From Candidatus Aenigmatarchaeota archaeon (lineage in GTDB: Archaea; Aenigmatarchaeota; Aenigmatarchaeia; CG10238-14): a DNA stretch of 64,000 nt. The position numbers and the translations under genes were made by a program. Below, one piece after another: positions 42,312 through 51,199 of the stretch. Within the stretch, counting starts at the first letter, position 1. The number at the start of each line of letters is the position of its first letter. A model generated the notes under the pieces. It was not told the origin of the DNA, ran no database searches, and worked only from the letters and a program-made list of their open reading frames with translations. The stretch lies in NCBI GenBank assembly GCA_018304545.1, contig JAGVVZ010000004.1, forward strand, positions 1 to 64,000, read 5' to 3'.

Positions 42312-42614
42312 TTAACAAATTTCTCCGTTTTTTTCTTCTAACCAATTTTTAATACTTTTCTTTATGTCGATTGTTTCAGTACTATTGTCTGGCATGGGTC
42401 TTTTTATTGTCATAGGAATTTTTATTTCTTTAAATTCGCTTTCAGCAATATTTATTGGATCAAAATCGTTCTTTTCTGTTTTTATTAGAATAGGAGCACC
42501 TAATGAAATCTGTAAGGCTCTTGCCCCAATAACTCTAGCAACTTCAAAACGAGTCAATCTATCCTTGGGCCATCCGCTCTTTTTTTCGTCTAAATCTTTT
42601 GAAATCTTATCCAT
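42312..42614 (-). CDS. rpoK: RNA polymerase subunit Rpo6 (RpoK)
   Basis: This 100-aa protein has [19 protein letters not shown] and GAPILIK, the conserved Rpo6/omega core. A C-terminal KRPMPD and a basic end follow. Ends the eL18-uL13-uS9-Rpo10-x-Rpo6 run; a membrane-protein gene separates it from rpoN. Confidence 0.93.
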   Translation of the reverse strand: MDKISKDLDEKKSGWPKDRLTRFEVARVIGARALQISLGAPILIKTEKNDFDPINIAESEFKEIKIPMTIKRPMPDNSTETIDIKKSIKNWLEEKNGEIC

Positions 42615-42645
42615 CTCCTAGAATTGTATTGTTGTATTTATATTT

Positions 42646-43107
42646 TTAAGCTTTTAATGCTTTCTTTCTTTTCAACCACATCGGATCAAAAAATATTATG
42701 ATCAAGTATATCAAAATTATTATCACAATAAAATCATATGTCAATCTAGACCAATAATTACACACAAAATTTTCTGAAGTACATGTAAGCAAAAGACCTA
42801 TTTCATCAGTCATCAAGCCTAATCCTATACCAAACATTACAGAAGCGAGTTTTATTTTTTTAAGTGTGTGTGATATCAGTGCCGTTATTCCTGCAATTGA
42901 AATGAAGGATATACCGAAAAAGAAATGATGAATGTGATAGCCGTTAATAATTATAATTTTCTGCGGCAAGAATAATGCAAAACCTCTTCCGACAAGAAAA
43001 GATGTTATAAACGAAACAAAAATTAAAAACGGCACAATTTTTCTTTCATGTAAAGAATCTATGTAAAAAAATTCTTTTATTTTGTTTTTTAGATTCAATT
43101 CATTCAC
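42646..43107 (-). CDS. Multi-TM protein with HxHHF motif
   Basis: This 153-aa protein has four membrane helices (about 25-45, 60-85, 94-110 and 125-145). Conserved-looking motifs are GYHIHHFFFG at a helix start and GLGLMTDEIG in the third helix. The His and Asp/Glu pair suggest a metal site in the membrane. It interrupts the usual rpoN-rpoK adjacency. I do not recognise a named family. Confidence 0.6.
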   Translation of the reverse strand: MNELNLKNKIKEFFYIDSLHERKIVPFLIFVSFITSFLVGRGFALFLPQKIIIINGYHIHHFFFGISFISIAGITALISHTLKKIKLASVMFGIGLGLMTDEIGLLLTCTSENFVCNYWSRLTYDFIVIIILIYLIIIFFDPMWLKRKKALKA

Positions 43108-43113
43108 TTAAGT

Positions 43114-43305
43114 TTAAGCGAATTTAGATATTTTTTTCAGAAGATCCACGTGGGATAAAAGTATTCCTCTGCAGCAATATCTTTGTAACCCAAAATCATT
43201 CAGAATCTTTTCTCCACTTTCACCAGTATTTATTCTTCTTTGAAAATCTTCCCAAAAGTGAGCAACAACCTTTCCACAACTGAAACAGCGAACTGGAATT
43301 ATTAT
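43114..43305 (-). CDS. rpoN: RNA polymerase subunit Rpo10 (RpoN), AUA start
   Basis: The 63-aa frame is unmistakable: IIPVRCFSCGKVV, then GLQRYCCRGILLSHVDL, with the CxxC...CC zinc site. No ATG, GTG or TTG precedes it. Shine-Dalgarno AGGAGGT lies upstream of ATT AAA ATA ATA ATT CCA, and the first ATA (43305) aligns with the usual MIIPVRC start. An AUA (or AUU) initiation codon is the simplest reading. Follows uS9 by 13 nt. Confidence 0.9.
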   Translation of the reverse strand: MIIPVRCFSCGKVVAHFWEDFQRRINTGESGEKILNDFGLQRYCCRGILLSHVDLLKKISKFA

Positions 43306-43318
43306 TTTAATCTACCTC

Positions 43319-43753
43319 CTATCTCTTCGAACGTTGTTTATGGCGTCTTGCGCCTTGACTCGATCTAGAGGGTTTATGAGGCTCTGTTCTTCTAGAATCA
43401 TATACGAGCAAATTTCTGTCATATTCCAAATACTTATCTTTCAAATTCTTATTATCAAAATATTCTACTAATCCTTTTGCAATTGCTTGTCTAGTAGCAT
43501 CTGCTTGTCCTGCTATACCTCCTCCTCTTGCATCAACATTTACATCAACTTGATTAATTAAATTTTCAGCTAATAATATTGACTCTCTAATCTTTAATCT
43601 GGAGTATTCCGGTTGAACTAAATCGAGTGGTGTATTATTTATTAATATTCTGCCAGAACCAGATTTGATTCTCGCACGCGCAACTGCGTTTTTTCTTTTA
43701 CCCACGCCGAATATTATTTTCTCTTTCTTTATTTCTTCCTTTTGTTTTACCAT
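43319..43753 (-). CDS. rps9: Ribosomal protein uS9
   Basis: This 144-aa protein has FGVGKRKNAVARARI and ARGGGIAGQADATRQAIAKG, and the C-terminal basic tail SRSSQGARRHKQRSKR reaching the P-site tRNA. Follows uL13 by 1 nt, the universal order. Confidence 0.95.
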   Translation of the reverse strand: MVKQKEEIKKEKIIFGVGKRKNAVARARIKSGSGRILINNTPLDLVQPEYSRLKIRESILLAENLINQVDVNVDARGGGIAGQADATRQAIAKGLVEYFDNKNLKDKYLEYDRNLLVYDSRRTEPHKPSRSSQGARRHKQRSKR

Positions 43754-43754
43754 A

Positions 43755-44177
43755 TTACCATCTTTTCTTGGTTCCTAATGCAAGAGATAATTCTCCAATT
43801 GTAATATATTTAGTTCTAAGCTTTTTAACGTCTGCATCATCATAACTTATTGATTCTATATTTTTTAATTCTTCTGGAACATCTATCCAAACCTTTAATT
43901 TGGACAATGCTTTCTTGCCTCTGTTCAACTTGTATGGGATCATTCCTCTTGCTATTCTTTTCACTATGCCTTGTGGCGTTTTTGGATAAAATGGTCCGTG
44001 ATGTTTGTCTCCTCTCTGGACCTTTTCTAAATAATGATTTTTTGTATATTTAGGATTGCCAGCGATTAAACCCTTTTCACAATTTATTATATGCACCATC
44101 TCTCCTTTTAGTAGATCTTTAGTGACTCTTGTTAGTGTCCTTCCTATTATTTTATTTGAGATATCATAAACTTTCAT
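43755..44177 (-). CDS. rpl13: Ribosomal protein uL13
   Basis: A protein of about 140 residues beginning MKVYDISNKIIGRTLTRV, with HGPFYPKTPQGIVKRIARGM and GKKALSKLKVWIDVP. ATG 44177 is the family start; four codons upstream is another ATG. It lies 5 nt after eL18. Confidence 0.94.
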   Translation of the reverse strand: MKVYDISNKIIGRTLTRVTKDLLKGEMVHIINCEKGLIAGNPKYTKNHYLEKVQRGDKHHGPFYPKTPQGIVKRIARGMIPYKLNRGKKALSKLKVWIDVPEELKNIESISYDDADVKKLRTKYITIGELSLALGTKKRW

Positions 44178-44182
44178 ATTTA

Positions 44183-44548
44183 TCAACACACTATTCTAAC
44201 ATTTGTGCCTTTTGGATTATTTTTGACTAATTCTTCAATCGTTAATACAGTTCCTTTCGCTTGCTTTATTTTGTCTACAGCTGACTTTGAAAATTTCCAT
44301 CCGCTAACAGTAATAGGCTTGGATAAATCACCATAGCCTAGGATAACGCCGGGAACAATAATGGTCTCTCCTTCTTGTGAATGTCTTTCTATGTGCGCTA
44401 TATTCACTTCTACTCTTTGTCTTCTGGGCTTATTTAATTTTTCAGCAATATCTCTGAGAAATGGACTTTTATTTTCAAGGGATTGTTTTTTCAAACTTTC
44501 TATTAATTTTTTTAATATCGGATTTGTTGGTCCGGTGCGCTTTGACAT
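44183..44548 (-). CDS. rpl18e: Ribosomal protein eL18
   Basis: This 121-aa protein starts SKRTGPTNPILKKLIESLK. It has NKPRRQRVEVNIAHIER, VVPGVILGYGDLSKPITV-like sequence and the C-terminal GTNVRIVC. First gene of the eL18-uL13-uS9-Rpo10 operon; promoter lies at about 44560-44620. Confidence 0.94.
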   Translation of the reverse strand: MSKRTGPTNPILKKLIESLKKQSLENKSPFLRDIAEKLNKPRRQRVEVNIAHIERHSQEGETIIVPGVILGYGDLSKPITVSGWKFSKSAVDKIKQAKGTVLTIEELVKNNPKGTNVRIVC

Positions 44549-44653
44549 TCGCTACACCTCTTGTTAACTTACAAATTAACGATGTATAGATTTATAAAGC
44601 TTTAAATTTTCTTAAAGGTTAAAGAAAAAAATAAAGAAAAAACAAATCAAAAA

Positions 44654-44836
44654 TTACTTGCTCTTTAAGTAAAGTAGTGCACCTAATAGTGCCACCAACC
44701 CTCCAGCGATTAAATGCTGCAATTGGTGATAATCGGATAGCATAAGAGGACCTCCCGGCATTGCTAATACCACTAAGAGACCTAAAGCTACCAGCACTAA
44801 ATGGTATACCTTTGTATTCATTTCTTTTTTTGCCAT
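44654..44836 (-). CDS. Small two-TM membrane protein (60 aa)
   Basis: Lys-rich start, then two helices (HLVLVALGLLVVLAMPGG and HLIAGGLVALLGALLYLK). Monocistronic. Unknown function. Confidence 0.5.
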   Translation of the reverse strand: MAKKEMNTKVYHLVLVALGLLVVLAMPGGPLMLSDYHQLQHLIAGGLVALLGALLYLKSK

Positions 44837-44906
44837 TTACATCTAATAGAATTTGTTTAAGTCTTAATATAAAGATTATTTTGCACTAAGAAGTAGGAAA
44901 AAATAA

Positions 44907-44978
44907 TGCGCCAGTCGGGATTCGAACCCGAATAGCTAGCTTGGGAAGCTAGAATCTTGGCCGTTGGATCACTGACGC
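44907..44978 (-). tRNA. tRNA-Gly (CCC)
   Basis: Reading the complement from 44978: acceptor GCGTCAG pairs with CTGGCGC (one G-U). Anticodon stem CTAGC/GCTAG has loop TTCCCAA, giving anticodon CCC. T arm is CGGG-TTCGAAT-CCCG and the discriminator is A. No intron. Divergent from the nuclease gene at 45003. Confidence 0.9.
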
Positions 44979-45002
44979 ACAAAGATTAATATATTTAATA
45001 GA

Positions 45003-46301
45003 GTGTTTATGTATAACTTTATTCTATTGGCGATTAAATTGAAAGTTTCATTTTTAGGCGGAGCAAAAGAGGTAGGAAGATCAGCAGTTTTGGTCGATAC
45101 TAATTCTGAGAGTATCATGATGGATTATGGATTAAAGATAGAAACAGAACCTCCGAGATTTCCAAGATTACCTGACACTAAACTATCAGCTGTTATTCTG
45201 ACGCATGCGCATTTAGATCATGTCGGTGCTGTGCCTTTATTATTCAGAAAGGGGCAGAACTGTCCGATCTATTCGATGGAAATAACCTCTCCTTTGTCAC
45301 GAATTCTTTTCTTTGACTCGATAAAAATTGCAAAGCATGAAAATTATTCATTGGGTTACAGCGAAAAAGATGCGAAAGCAGCTTTGAAAAATTTTAAATC
45401 GTTCAATTACAGGAAACCTTTCAATATCGGCAATTCAAAGATAACTGCATATGATGCCGGTCACATAGCAGGTTCTTCTATGATATTGTTAGAAAATCAG
45501 AAAAAACTTCTTTATACAGGCGATTTTAAACTAGAAGACACAAGATTGATGAAGGGAGCGGATACTGATATTGAAGACGTGGATGCGCTAGTTATAGAAA
45601 GTACATACTCGGATAGAGATCACCCAAATAGAAGTGAAGAAGAAAGAAAATTTATTGAACATATAAGAAGCACGTTAAATAATGAAGGTGTTGCACTCGT
45701 CGCCTCGTTTGCAATTTCCAGGTCACAAGAAACACTCTTAGTATTAGATGAGTTCGAGGTCAATTATCCTGTATATTTAGATGGGATGTCTGCAAATGCA
45801 ACGGAAATTTTAGATGCTTATCCGGAACTGCAAAGAGAGTATAATATATTGAAAAAAGTGCTGCAAAGAATGAATGTGCAATTTGTTGATAACGTTAATA
45901 TGAGAAAAAAAATAATAAAAAAGCCGTGCGTCATCATATGTGGTTCTGGCATGTTATCGGGTGGACCTGTAGTAGGTTACATTAAAAAAATGTTTGGTAG
46001 AGAAGACTGTTCTTTATCTCTTACTGGATTTCAAAGCCCAGGAACAGGTGGAGCACGTTTACTAGAAACCGGCAAATTTACTGACGAAGAAGTGGATTTG
46101 ACTGTAAAAATGTCTGTGAAAAGATTCAATTTCAGCTCTCATGCATCACGAACAGAGTTACTAAAACTTTGTAAAAAAATAAGTCCAGAAAAGATATTCT
46201 GTATACACGGAGATAAGACAGAAGAGTTTGCTAATGAGTTAAAAGAAGTGCACGGATTTGACGCTATTTCTCCTGACATACAAAAGAAATATGAAATTTA
46301 A
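45003..46301 (+). CDS. Beta-CASP ribonuclease (aCPSF2/RNase J type)
   Basis: A protein of about 420-432 residues with the metallo-beta-lactamase motifs THAHLDHVGAV (HxHxDH), AGHIAGSS and YTGDFK. The beta-CASP half ends in SSHASRTELLKL (motif C). No N-terminal KH domains, so it matches the archaeal aCPSF2 class rather than aCPSF1. Start uncertain: ATG 45003 or TTG 45039, where the conserved KVSFLGGAKEVGRS begins. Confidence 0.9.
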   Translation: MFMYNFILLAIKLKVSFLGGAKEVGRSAVLVDTNSESIMMDYGLKIETEPPRFPRLPDTKLSAVILTHAHLDHVGAVPLLFRKGQNCPIYSMEITSPLSRILFFDSIKIAKHENYSLGYSEKDAKAALKNFKSFNYRKPFNIGNSKITAYDAGHIAGSSMILLENQKKLLYTGDFKLEDTRLMKGADTDIEDVDALVIESTYSDRDHPNRSEEERKFIEHIRSTLNNEGVALVASFAISRSQETLLVLDEFEVNYPVYLDGMSANATEILDAYPELQREYNILKKVLQRMNVQFVDNVNMRKKIIKKPCVIICGSGMLSGGPVVGYIKKMFGREDCSLSLTGFQSPGTGGARLLETGKFTDEEVDLTVKMSVKRFNFSSHASRTELLKLCKKISPEKIFCIHGDKTEEFANELKEVHGFDAISPDIQKKYEI

Positions 46302-46355
46302 GTTTTTATTGAAAGACTGGGGTAGGATTAAAAGTTTATTGTTTTATATGGTTTT

Positions 46356-46988
46356 GTGAACCAAAGATCTTACGAATGGAAATCTAAATTTGACAGAATA
46401 GACAAGTATCTGACAAATGCTTTAAGATTGCATAGCGGAGATACATTTGATCATTCTGAAAGGGTAGAGAGATATTGTAATGAAATAATTTGTTGTTCTG
46501 GTTTGAATGTATACAGTCCTATGAATGAGCCACAAAAATATATAGTTAAAGAAGTTGCCAGGCTTCATGACATTGGGAAGATTATTATTCCTTCGTCTTG
46601 GATAGATAATGATGGGCCTCTAAACCCGTTCCAGCACGCCTGGATAAAAACGCATTCTTTTGTCGGATATTTGATTGTAATTTCTTTTGGATACATGCTC
46701 TCTAGAGATTTGAATTTTATGAATGATATGGTTTTGCCGATAGCTCGTGGAGTTTTATATAGTCACGAAACTTATGAAGGAAAAGGTTATCCTAGAAGGT
46801 TGAAAGGAGAGGAAATTCCAATAGAAGCAAGAATAGTAAGAGTTGCAGATGATTATGATGCTTCTGTAACTAGAAAGAATATGTTGGATCGTACTAAGGC
46901 TCTAGAAGGTCTTAAAAGTGCTTCCGGAACCAGACTGGATCCTCGAATCGTCCAGTTAGTATTCGATAACGATTTATTTACTACTTAA
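46356..46988 (+). CDS. HD-GYP domain phosphohydrolase-like protein
   Basis: This 210-aa protein has HSERVERYCNEII, HDIGKIIIPSSW (the HD pair) and SHETYEGKGYPRRLKGEEIP followed by ARIVRVADDYDASVT. This is close to the HD-GYP signature HHExxDGxGYPxxLxG...ARIxxVADxxDA. HD-GYP enzymes are bacterial c-di-GMP phosphodiesterases and are rare in archaea. GTG 46356 starts just before the conserved region. No receiver domain or GGDEF gene is seen nearby. Confidence 0.8.
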   Translation: MNQRSYEWKSKFDRIDKYLTNALRLHSGDTFDHSERVERYCNEIICCSGLNVYSPMNEPQKYIVKEVARLHDIGKIIIPSSWIDNDGPLNPFQHAWIKTHSFVGYLIVISFGYMLSRDLNFMNDMVLPIARGVLYSHETYEGKGYPRRLKGEEIPIEARIVRVADDYDASVTRKNMLDRTKALEGLKSASGTRLDPRIVQLVFDNDLFTT

Positions 46989-47014
46989 TAGTAATGTTTA
47001 TATATATTGTAACC

Positions 47015-47024
47015 ACTATATAGT
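47015..47024. promoter_or_regulatory. Palindrome ACTATATAGT before gene at 47028
   Basis: Perfect 10-bp palindrome 3 bp upstream of ATG 47028. A TATA box (TTTATATATATT, about 46997) precedes it. It would overlap the transcription start of a leaderless message, an operator position. Compare 8510 and 54173. Confidence 0.45.
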
Positions 47025-47027
47025 AAT

Positions 47028-47306
47028 ATGAAATTAGAACCCTCTGATATAGTAGCCACTTGCTCTAAACATTACACTGTTTGGAAAGAAGAAGCCCTAA
47101 AGGCTAAAAGTACTGAAGATATGAAAAAATACTTAGAAAAGGCTTTCTTTTGGCTAGAACTCCAGAATAATTTACTTGTTTTATGGACAGTTGAAAAGAC
47201 AATGGGCAAGGACGAAATAATAAGAGAAAGAATAGAACAAGCTCATTTGAACATAAATAAGAAAATAGTTGATTATGCCAATAATGTATTGAAAGATTTA
47301 GAATAA
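47028..47306 (+). CDS. Hypothetical helical protein (92 aa)
   Basis: All-helical, charged protein (KKYLEKAFFWLELQNNLLVL, NINKKIVDYANNVLKDLE) that may form a helical bundle. Leaderless start suggested by TATA spacing, with a palindromic element across the start region. Followed by a small Cys protein gene 17 nt on. Confidence 0.5.
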   Translation: MKLEPSDIVATCSKHYTVWKEEALKAKSTEDMKKYLEKAFFWLELQNNLLVLWTVEKTMGKDEIIRERIEQAHLNINKKIVDYANNVLKDLE

Positions 47307-47323
47307 TTAAATAGAATGAGAAA

Positions 47324-47542
47324 ATGACTGATGCTAATGACGATGCGATTTATTTAAAAGTAATAAATTTATGTGTCGGCAATAATGGCTCTGATGCGTA
47401 TAATCAAAAAGATCCTGATGGCAAAGGAACATGGTTCTGCCCTTATACTCAAAGATTGTGTCAACATCAAGTAGATTTAAAACTCAGAAGATATGGTTGC
47501 GGATTAAAGACAAATGAAGAAACTGCTCCTGATAAACATTAA
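47324..47542 (+). CDS. Small Cys-containing protein (72 aa)
   Basis: Four cysteines (C18, C45, C52, C66) and a WFCPYTQRLCQHQVDLKLRR segment could bind a metal. Soluble. Lies between the helical protein gene and rtcA. No family recognised; the Cys pattern resembles that of the 256-465 protein only loosely. Confidence 0.5.
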   Translation: MTDANDDAIYLKVINLCVGNNGSDAYNQKDPDGKGTWFCPYTQRLCQHQVDLKLRRYGCGLKTNEETAPDKH

Positions 47543-47568
47543 TATACTGCCTCGTTTAATTTTATTTC

Positions 47569-48615
47569 ATGATAAAAATTGATGGTTCGAATAGCGGCGG
47601 TCAAGTATTAAGAACGGCCATTGCTCTTTCTGCTCTGACGAATTATCCTGTTAAAATAATGAATATCAGGAAAGGAAAGATTGATTCTAAGCCGGGATTG
47701 AGACCACAACACATGACTGGAATCGAGGTAATGAAAAAGTTTTGCGATGCAGAAGTGGAAGGTTTGCATGAATGGTCAACAGAAATACTGTTTAAGCCGT
47801 CTAAAATAGATGTAAAATCTCATAGAATTGATATAGGAACTGCCGGTAGCGTTACTCTTTTACTGCAAACACTTTTACCTGTTTTGATTTTTTCCAAAAA
47901 ATCCTTATCATTAGAAATAATTGGTGGGACAGATGTCAAGTGGTCGCCCACAATCCATTATACCAGTTCTGTTTTATTACCATTTTTAAAAAAAATGGGT
48001 GTCGATGTGCATATAGAAATTGAAAATTACGGATTCTACCCCCTTGGAGGAGGCAATATAAAAATAGCAGTAAATCCTATAAAAAAACTCGAGTGTGTTA
48101 GTTTAGTTCAAAGAGGAAACGTTCTAGGCATAAACATACAGTCTATTTGTGGAAACTTGCCAGCGGAAATTGCAGAAAGACAAAATAAAACTGCTATGGA
48201 AATACTAGCGAAAAAATATCCTAAAGCCAAATTTTCTCTTGTGAGCACGTCAACCAAATCAAAAAGTCATGGGAGCAGCATAACCTGTATTGGTGTTTGT
48301 GAAAAATCGTTACTGGGTGGAAGTGCTTTAGGTGAAAGAGGCGTAAGAGCTGAAGACGTGGCAACAAACGCCGCTAACGAGCTTATAGAATCTTTGCAGT
48401 CAAATAATGCAGTGGACAAATATATGGCTGACCAGCTTTTAATTTTCATGGCATTGGCTAAAGGAAAATCAAAGATAACTGTTGAAAAAATAACCGATCA
48501 CGTGCTTACGAATATAGATGTTATTGAAAGGTTCTTGCCTGTTAAATTTGAAGTGGAAGGATCAAAAAATCATGAAGGAATCATTTCTGTGGAAGGCGTA
48601 TACTTTAATCAATAA
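47569..48615 (+). CDS. rtcA: RNA 3'-terminal phosphate cyclase
   Basis: This 348-aa protein begins IKIDGSNSGGQVLRTAIALS. It has KPGLRPQHMTGI, the class signature GTAGSVTLLLQTLLP, and the histidine-bearing region EKITDHVLTNIDVI near the C-terminus where RtcA is adenylylated. Converts RNA 3'-phosphate to 2',3'-cyclic phosphate using ATP. That may matter here because BHB splicing leaves such ends, but coupling is inference. Confidence 0.93.
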   Translation: MIKIDGSNSGGQVLRTAIALSALTNYPVKIMNIRKGKIDSKPGLRPQHMTGIEVMKKFCDAEVEGLHEWSTEILFKPSKIDVKSHRIDIGTAGSVTLLLQTLLPVLIFSKKSLSLEIIGGTDVKWSPTIHYTSSVLLPFLKKMGVDVHIEIENYGFYPLGGGNIKIAVNPIKKLECVSLVQRGNVLGINIQSICGNLPAEIAERQNKTAMEILAKKYPKAKFSLVSTSTKSKSHGSSITCIGVCEKSLLGGSALGERGVRAEDVATNAANELIESLQSNNAVDKYMADQLLIFMALAKGKSKITVEKITDHVLTNIDVIERFLPVKFEVEGSKNHEGIISVEGVYFNQ

Positions 48616-48655
48616 TACATAGAAGTTAAATCTCTCAATTTTTATCTTGCATTTA

Positions 48656-48889
48656 ATGGCAAGATATAGCATATCCTCAAACTATATTAAAAACGCAGAT
48701 TTGCCTGAAGTTTTGAGCAATTACTTGAGACTATTTGGGTTCAGAGATATGTCAGATGGTGGATTAGGCGATTTTGTGTTTTCTCATGATGAAAAAAGAA
48801 ATTATGAAATATGCACTTCTAATAGATTGGTATTACTTTTTCTCTATGTACCTTGTATTTTAGGAAGAATAAATGTAAGTAGAATATAA
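48656..48889 (+). CDS. Hypothetical protein (77 aa)
   Basis: Small mixed alpha/beta protein (NADLPEVLSNYLRLFGFRDM, then VLLFLYVPCILGRI). The last hydrophobic stretch could be a beta sheet or a membrane segment. Unknown. Confidence 0.4.
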   Translation: MARYSISSNYIKNADLPEVLSNYLRLFGFRDMSDGGLGDFVFSHDEKRNYEICTSNRLVLLFLYVPCILGRINVSRI

Positions 48890-48933
48890 AATACATTAAT
48901 AAAACATTTCTTTTGATAAAACAAAATATATTC

Positions 48934-50244
48934 ATGCAAGAACTAGAACCCCTTTTCTACCCACAATCTATCTGTCTGATTGGAAATACGAATATAAATG
49001 AAAATATTTCGTCTCCAGAAAATTTTGACAACATAAAGAATAATCTTTGTGGATTCGGGGGGAAAACATTCTTTGTGGATTTAAAAAAAGGCCAGTATTT
49101 TCCTCAAGCAGATTTGTACGTAGTTCTGTTAAATGAAAGAGATCTGCTAGAAAATGTAGATAAGTTTTCCTGCAAATTTTGTGTTATATTGCCAGGCAAC
49201 TACTCCCAAAAAAGACTGATAATTTCAAGGTTCAAGGAGAGAGGAATAAGGTTTCTGGGACCAAACAGCGTATGTGGCATAATAAATACGGATAATGGAT
49301 TGAATTTGACCTTTGAAAAAAATGCATTTCCAAGAAGAGGCAACCACTCCATAGTTTCGCAATCTGGAGGTGTTGGAGCAGCTCTATTAGATATTGCAAG
49401 CCAAAATTCATCTATAGGTGGAATAGGCAAGTTGATTTGGCTAGGCAATGCATGGGATATAGGATTTTCTGATATAATTCATTTTTTAAACTCAGATAAG
49501 CAAACCCGTTCTATTGGTTTATATATAGAAGGCTTGCAAAATGGAAAGGATTTTATAAACATTGTGAGAAAAATAAAAAAACCCATAGTTGCTCTGAAAA
49601 GTGGTATATATCAGCAATCTGCCAAAAGAGCGCTAACTCATACATCAAGCATTGCAGGTGAATCCAGAATCTATTCGTCTGCTTTCAAACAGTTAGGAGT
49701 AAAGGAAGTTAATGATATAGACGAACTCTATTACACATCGTATTTTTTGTCTTTGAATAATGACGTGAGAGGCAAAAGAGTAGCTATAATTTCAAATGTC
49801 GGCGGCCCTTCTATATTGGCAGCTGACATATTACTGGGTTCCGAATTGGAATTAGCAGAACTTGAAAATAAAACAGTAGAAAGAATAAAGAAAAAATATC
49901 CTATGATCTCTGTTTTGAATCCTTTAGATATTATTGCTGATGCTGACGGATCCAGATTTGAATATTGCCTAACGAGTGTTATAAATGACAAAAACGTCGA
50001 TGCTGTTTTATTGATAAATATGCTCAAAAGTTGTACATTAAAATTGGAAGACGTTAAGATAATATCAGATTTTATTAGAAAAAGCCAAAAACTGATAATT
50101 GATGTTGTTCCTGGAATCGGAGATTGGAAAAAGGTCAGAAGCATGATGAAGGAGAATGATATATACGTATTTAACAATCTTCACCAAGCCGTAAAAATCA
50201 TCAAATCTATGTACGATTATTATATTTACAAAAATCGAAAATAA
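48934..50244 (+). CDS. acdA: ADP-forming acyl-CoA synthetase alpha subunit
   Basis: A protein of about 436 residues with the CoA-binding Rossmann domain (FYPQSICLIGN, GPNSVCGIIN) and the succinyl-CoA ligase-like domain (SIVSQSGGVGAALLDIA). THTSSIAGE contains the catalytic His, followed by VGGPSILAADIL. It makes ATP from acyl-CoA plus ADP and Pi. The beta subunit gene is 5.3 kb away on the other strand (55504). Start ATG 48934; TTG upstream gives a longer form. Confidence 0.88.
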   Translation: MQELEPLFYPQSICLIGNTNINENISSPENFDNIKNNLCGFGGKTFFVDLKKGQYFPQADLYVVLLNERDLLENVDKFSCKFCVILPGNYSQKRLIISRFKERGIRFLGPNSVCGIINTDNGLNLTFEKNAFPRRGNHSIVSQSGGVGAALLDIASQNSSIGGIGKLIWLGNAWDIGFSDIIHFLNSDKQTRSIGLYIEGLQNGKDFINIVRKIKKPIVALKSGIYQQSAKRALTHTSSIAGESRIYSSAFKQLGVKEVNDIDELYYTSYFLSLNNDVRGKRVAIISNVGGPSILAADILLGSELELAELENKTVERIKKKYPMISVLNPLDIIADADGSRFEYCLTSVINDKNVDAVLLINMLKSCTLKLEDVKIISDFIRKSQKLIIDVVPGIGDWKKVRSMMKENDIYVFNNLHQAVKIIKSMYDYYIYKNRK

Positions 50245-50257
50245 CATTTGTGAGACA

Positions 50258-51196
50258 ATGAAGAAAGACTTTCTGACATTGGATGATATAAAAAGATCGA
50301 AGATGCTAGAGATATTTGAATTAGCAAGTAAACTAAAAAAGAAACCCTTTAGCAAAGTTCTTGCAAATAAGTCCTTTGTTCTCCTATTTTTCAAACACTC
50401 AACACGTACCCGTCTTTCTTTTGAAATCGGAATTGAACAATTAGGAGGAAATAGTTTCTATGTTGACGGCGAAAAAACACAGATGTTCAGAAGCGAAACA
50501 CCTGAAGATACAGCAAATTCTATAGAAAGATATGTTGATTGTTTAATTGTTAGACTTTATTCGCATATAACACTTCAAAGAATATCCTCTAATCTAGATA
50601 AACCTGTGATCAACGCTCTCAGTGACTTGTCTCATCCCTGCCAGATTTTATCTGATTTATTTACCATAAGAGAAGTCTTTAAAGATCTGAAAGGATTGAA
50701 ATTAGCGTATATTGGAGATGGTAATAACGTCTGCAACTCCCTTCTTCTGGGATGCTCAAAGATGGGCATGGATATAACCGTGGCTTGCCCTCAAGGCTAC
50801 GAACCTAACGAAGAGATGATTAAAATTGCTAAAGGCTACTCTCAGATCACGAAATCAAAAATCGAAATTGTAATAGACCCTGAAAAAGCTGTTAAAAATG
50901 CGAATGTGGTATATACAGATGCGTTTTATAGCATGGGACAGGAAGAAGAAAAGGAGAAGAGAATGAAAGTGTTCCTCCCAAAATATCAGGTTAATTTGGA
51001 ATTAATGGAGAAGGCAGAACCTGGAGCAATATTCATGCATTGTCTACCAGCGCATAGAGAGAATGAAGTGACGAGCGAGTTGCTAGACAGCAATCGCTCA
51101 GTGGTGTTTGACCAGGCCGAAAACCGTCTGCATGTACAAAAGGCGTTACTAATTAAGATTTTAGGATTAGATAAGGTATATCCTATTTTAAGCTAA
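50258..51196 (+). CDS. argF: Ornithine carbamoyltransferase
   Basis: This 312-aa protein has carbamoyl-phosphate site FKHSTRTRLSFE, then SHPCQILSDL, and the ornithine-side FMHCLPAHRENEVT. It catalyses carbamoyl phosphate + ornithine to citrulline. No carbamate kinase or other arginine gene is adjacent. It is 13 nt after acdA, so the two may share a transcript for ATP-yielding catabolism or arginine synthesis. Confidence 0.93.
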   Translation: MKKDFLTLDDIKRSKMLEIFELASKLKKKPFSKVLANKSFVLLFFKHSTRTRLSFEIGIEQLGGNSFYVDGEKTQMFRSETPEDTANSIERYVDCLIVRLYSHITLQRISSNLDKPVINALSDLSHPCQILSDLFTIREVFKDLKGLKLAYIGDGNNVCNSLLLGCSKMGMDITVACPQGYEPNEEMIKIAKGYSQITKSKIEIVIDPEKAVKNANVVYTDAFYSMGQEEEKEKRMKVFLPKYQVNLELMEKAEPGAIFMHCLPAHRENEVTSELLDSNRSVVFDQAENRLHVQKALLIKILGLDKVYPILS

Positions 51197-51199
51197 GAT

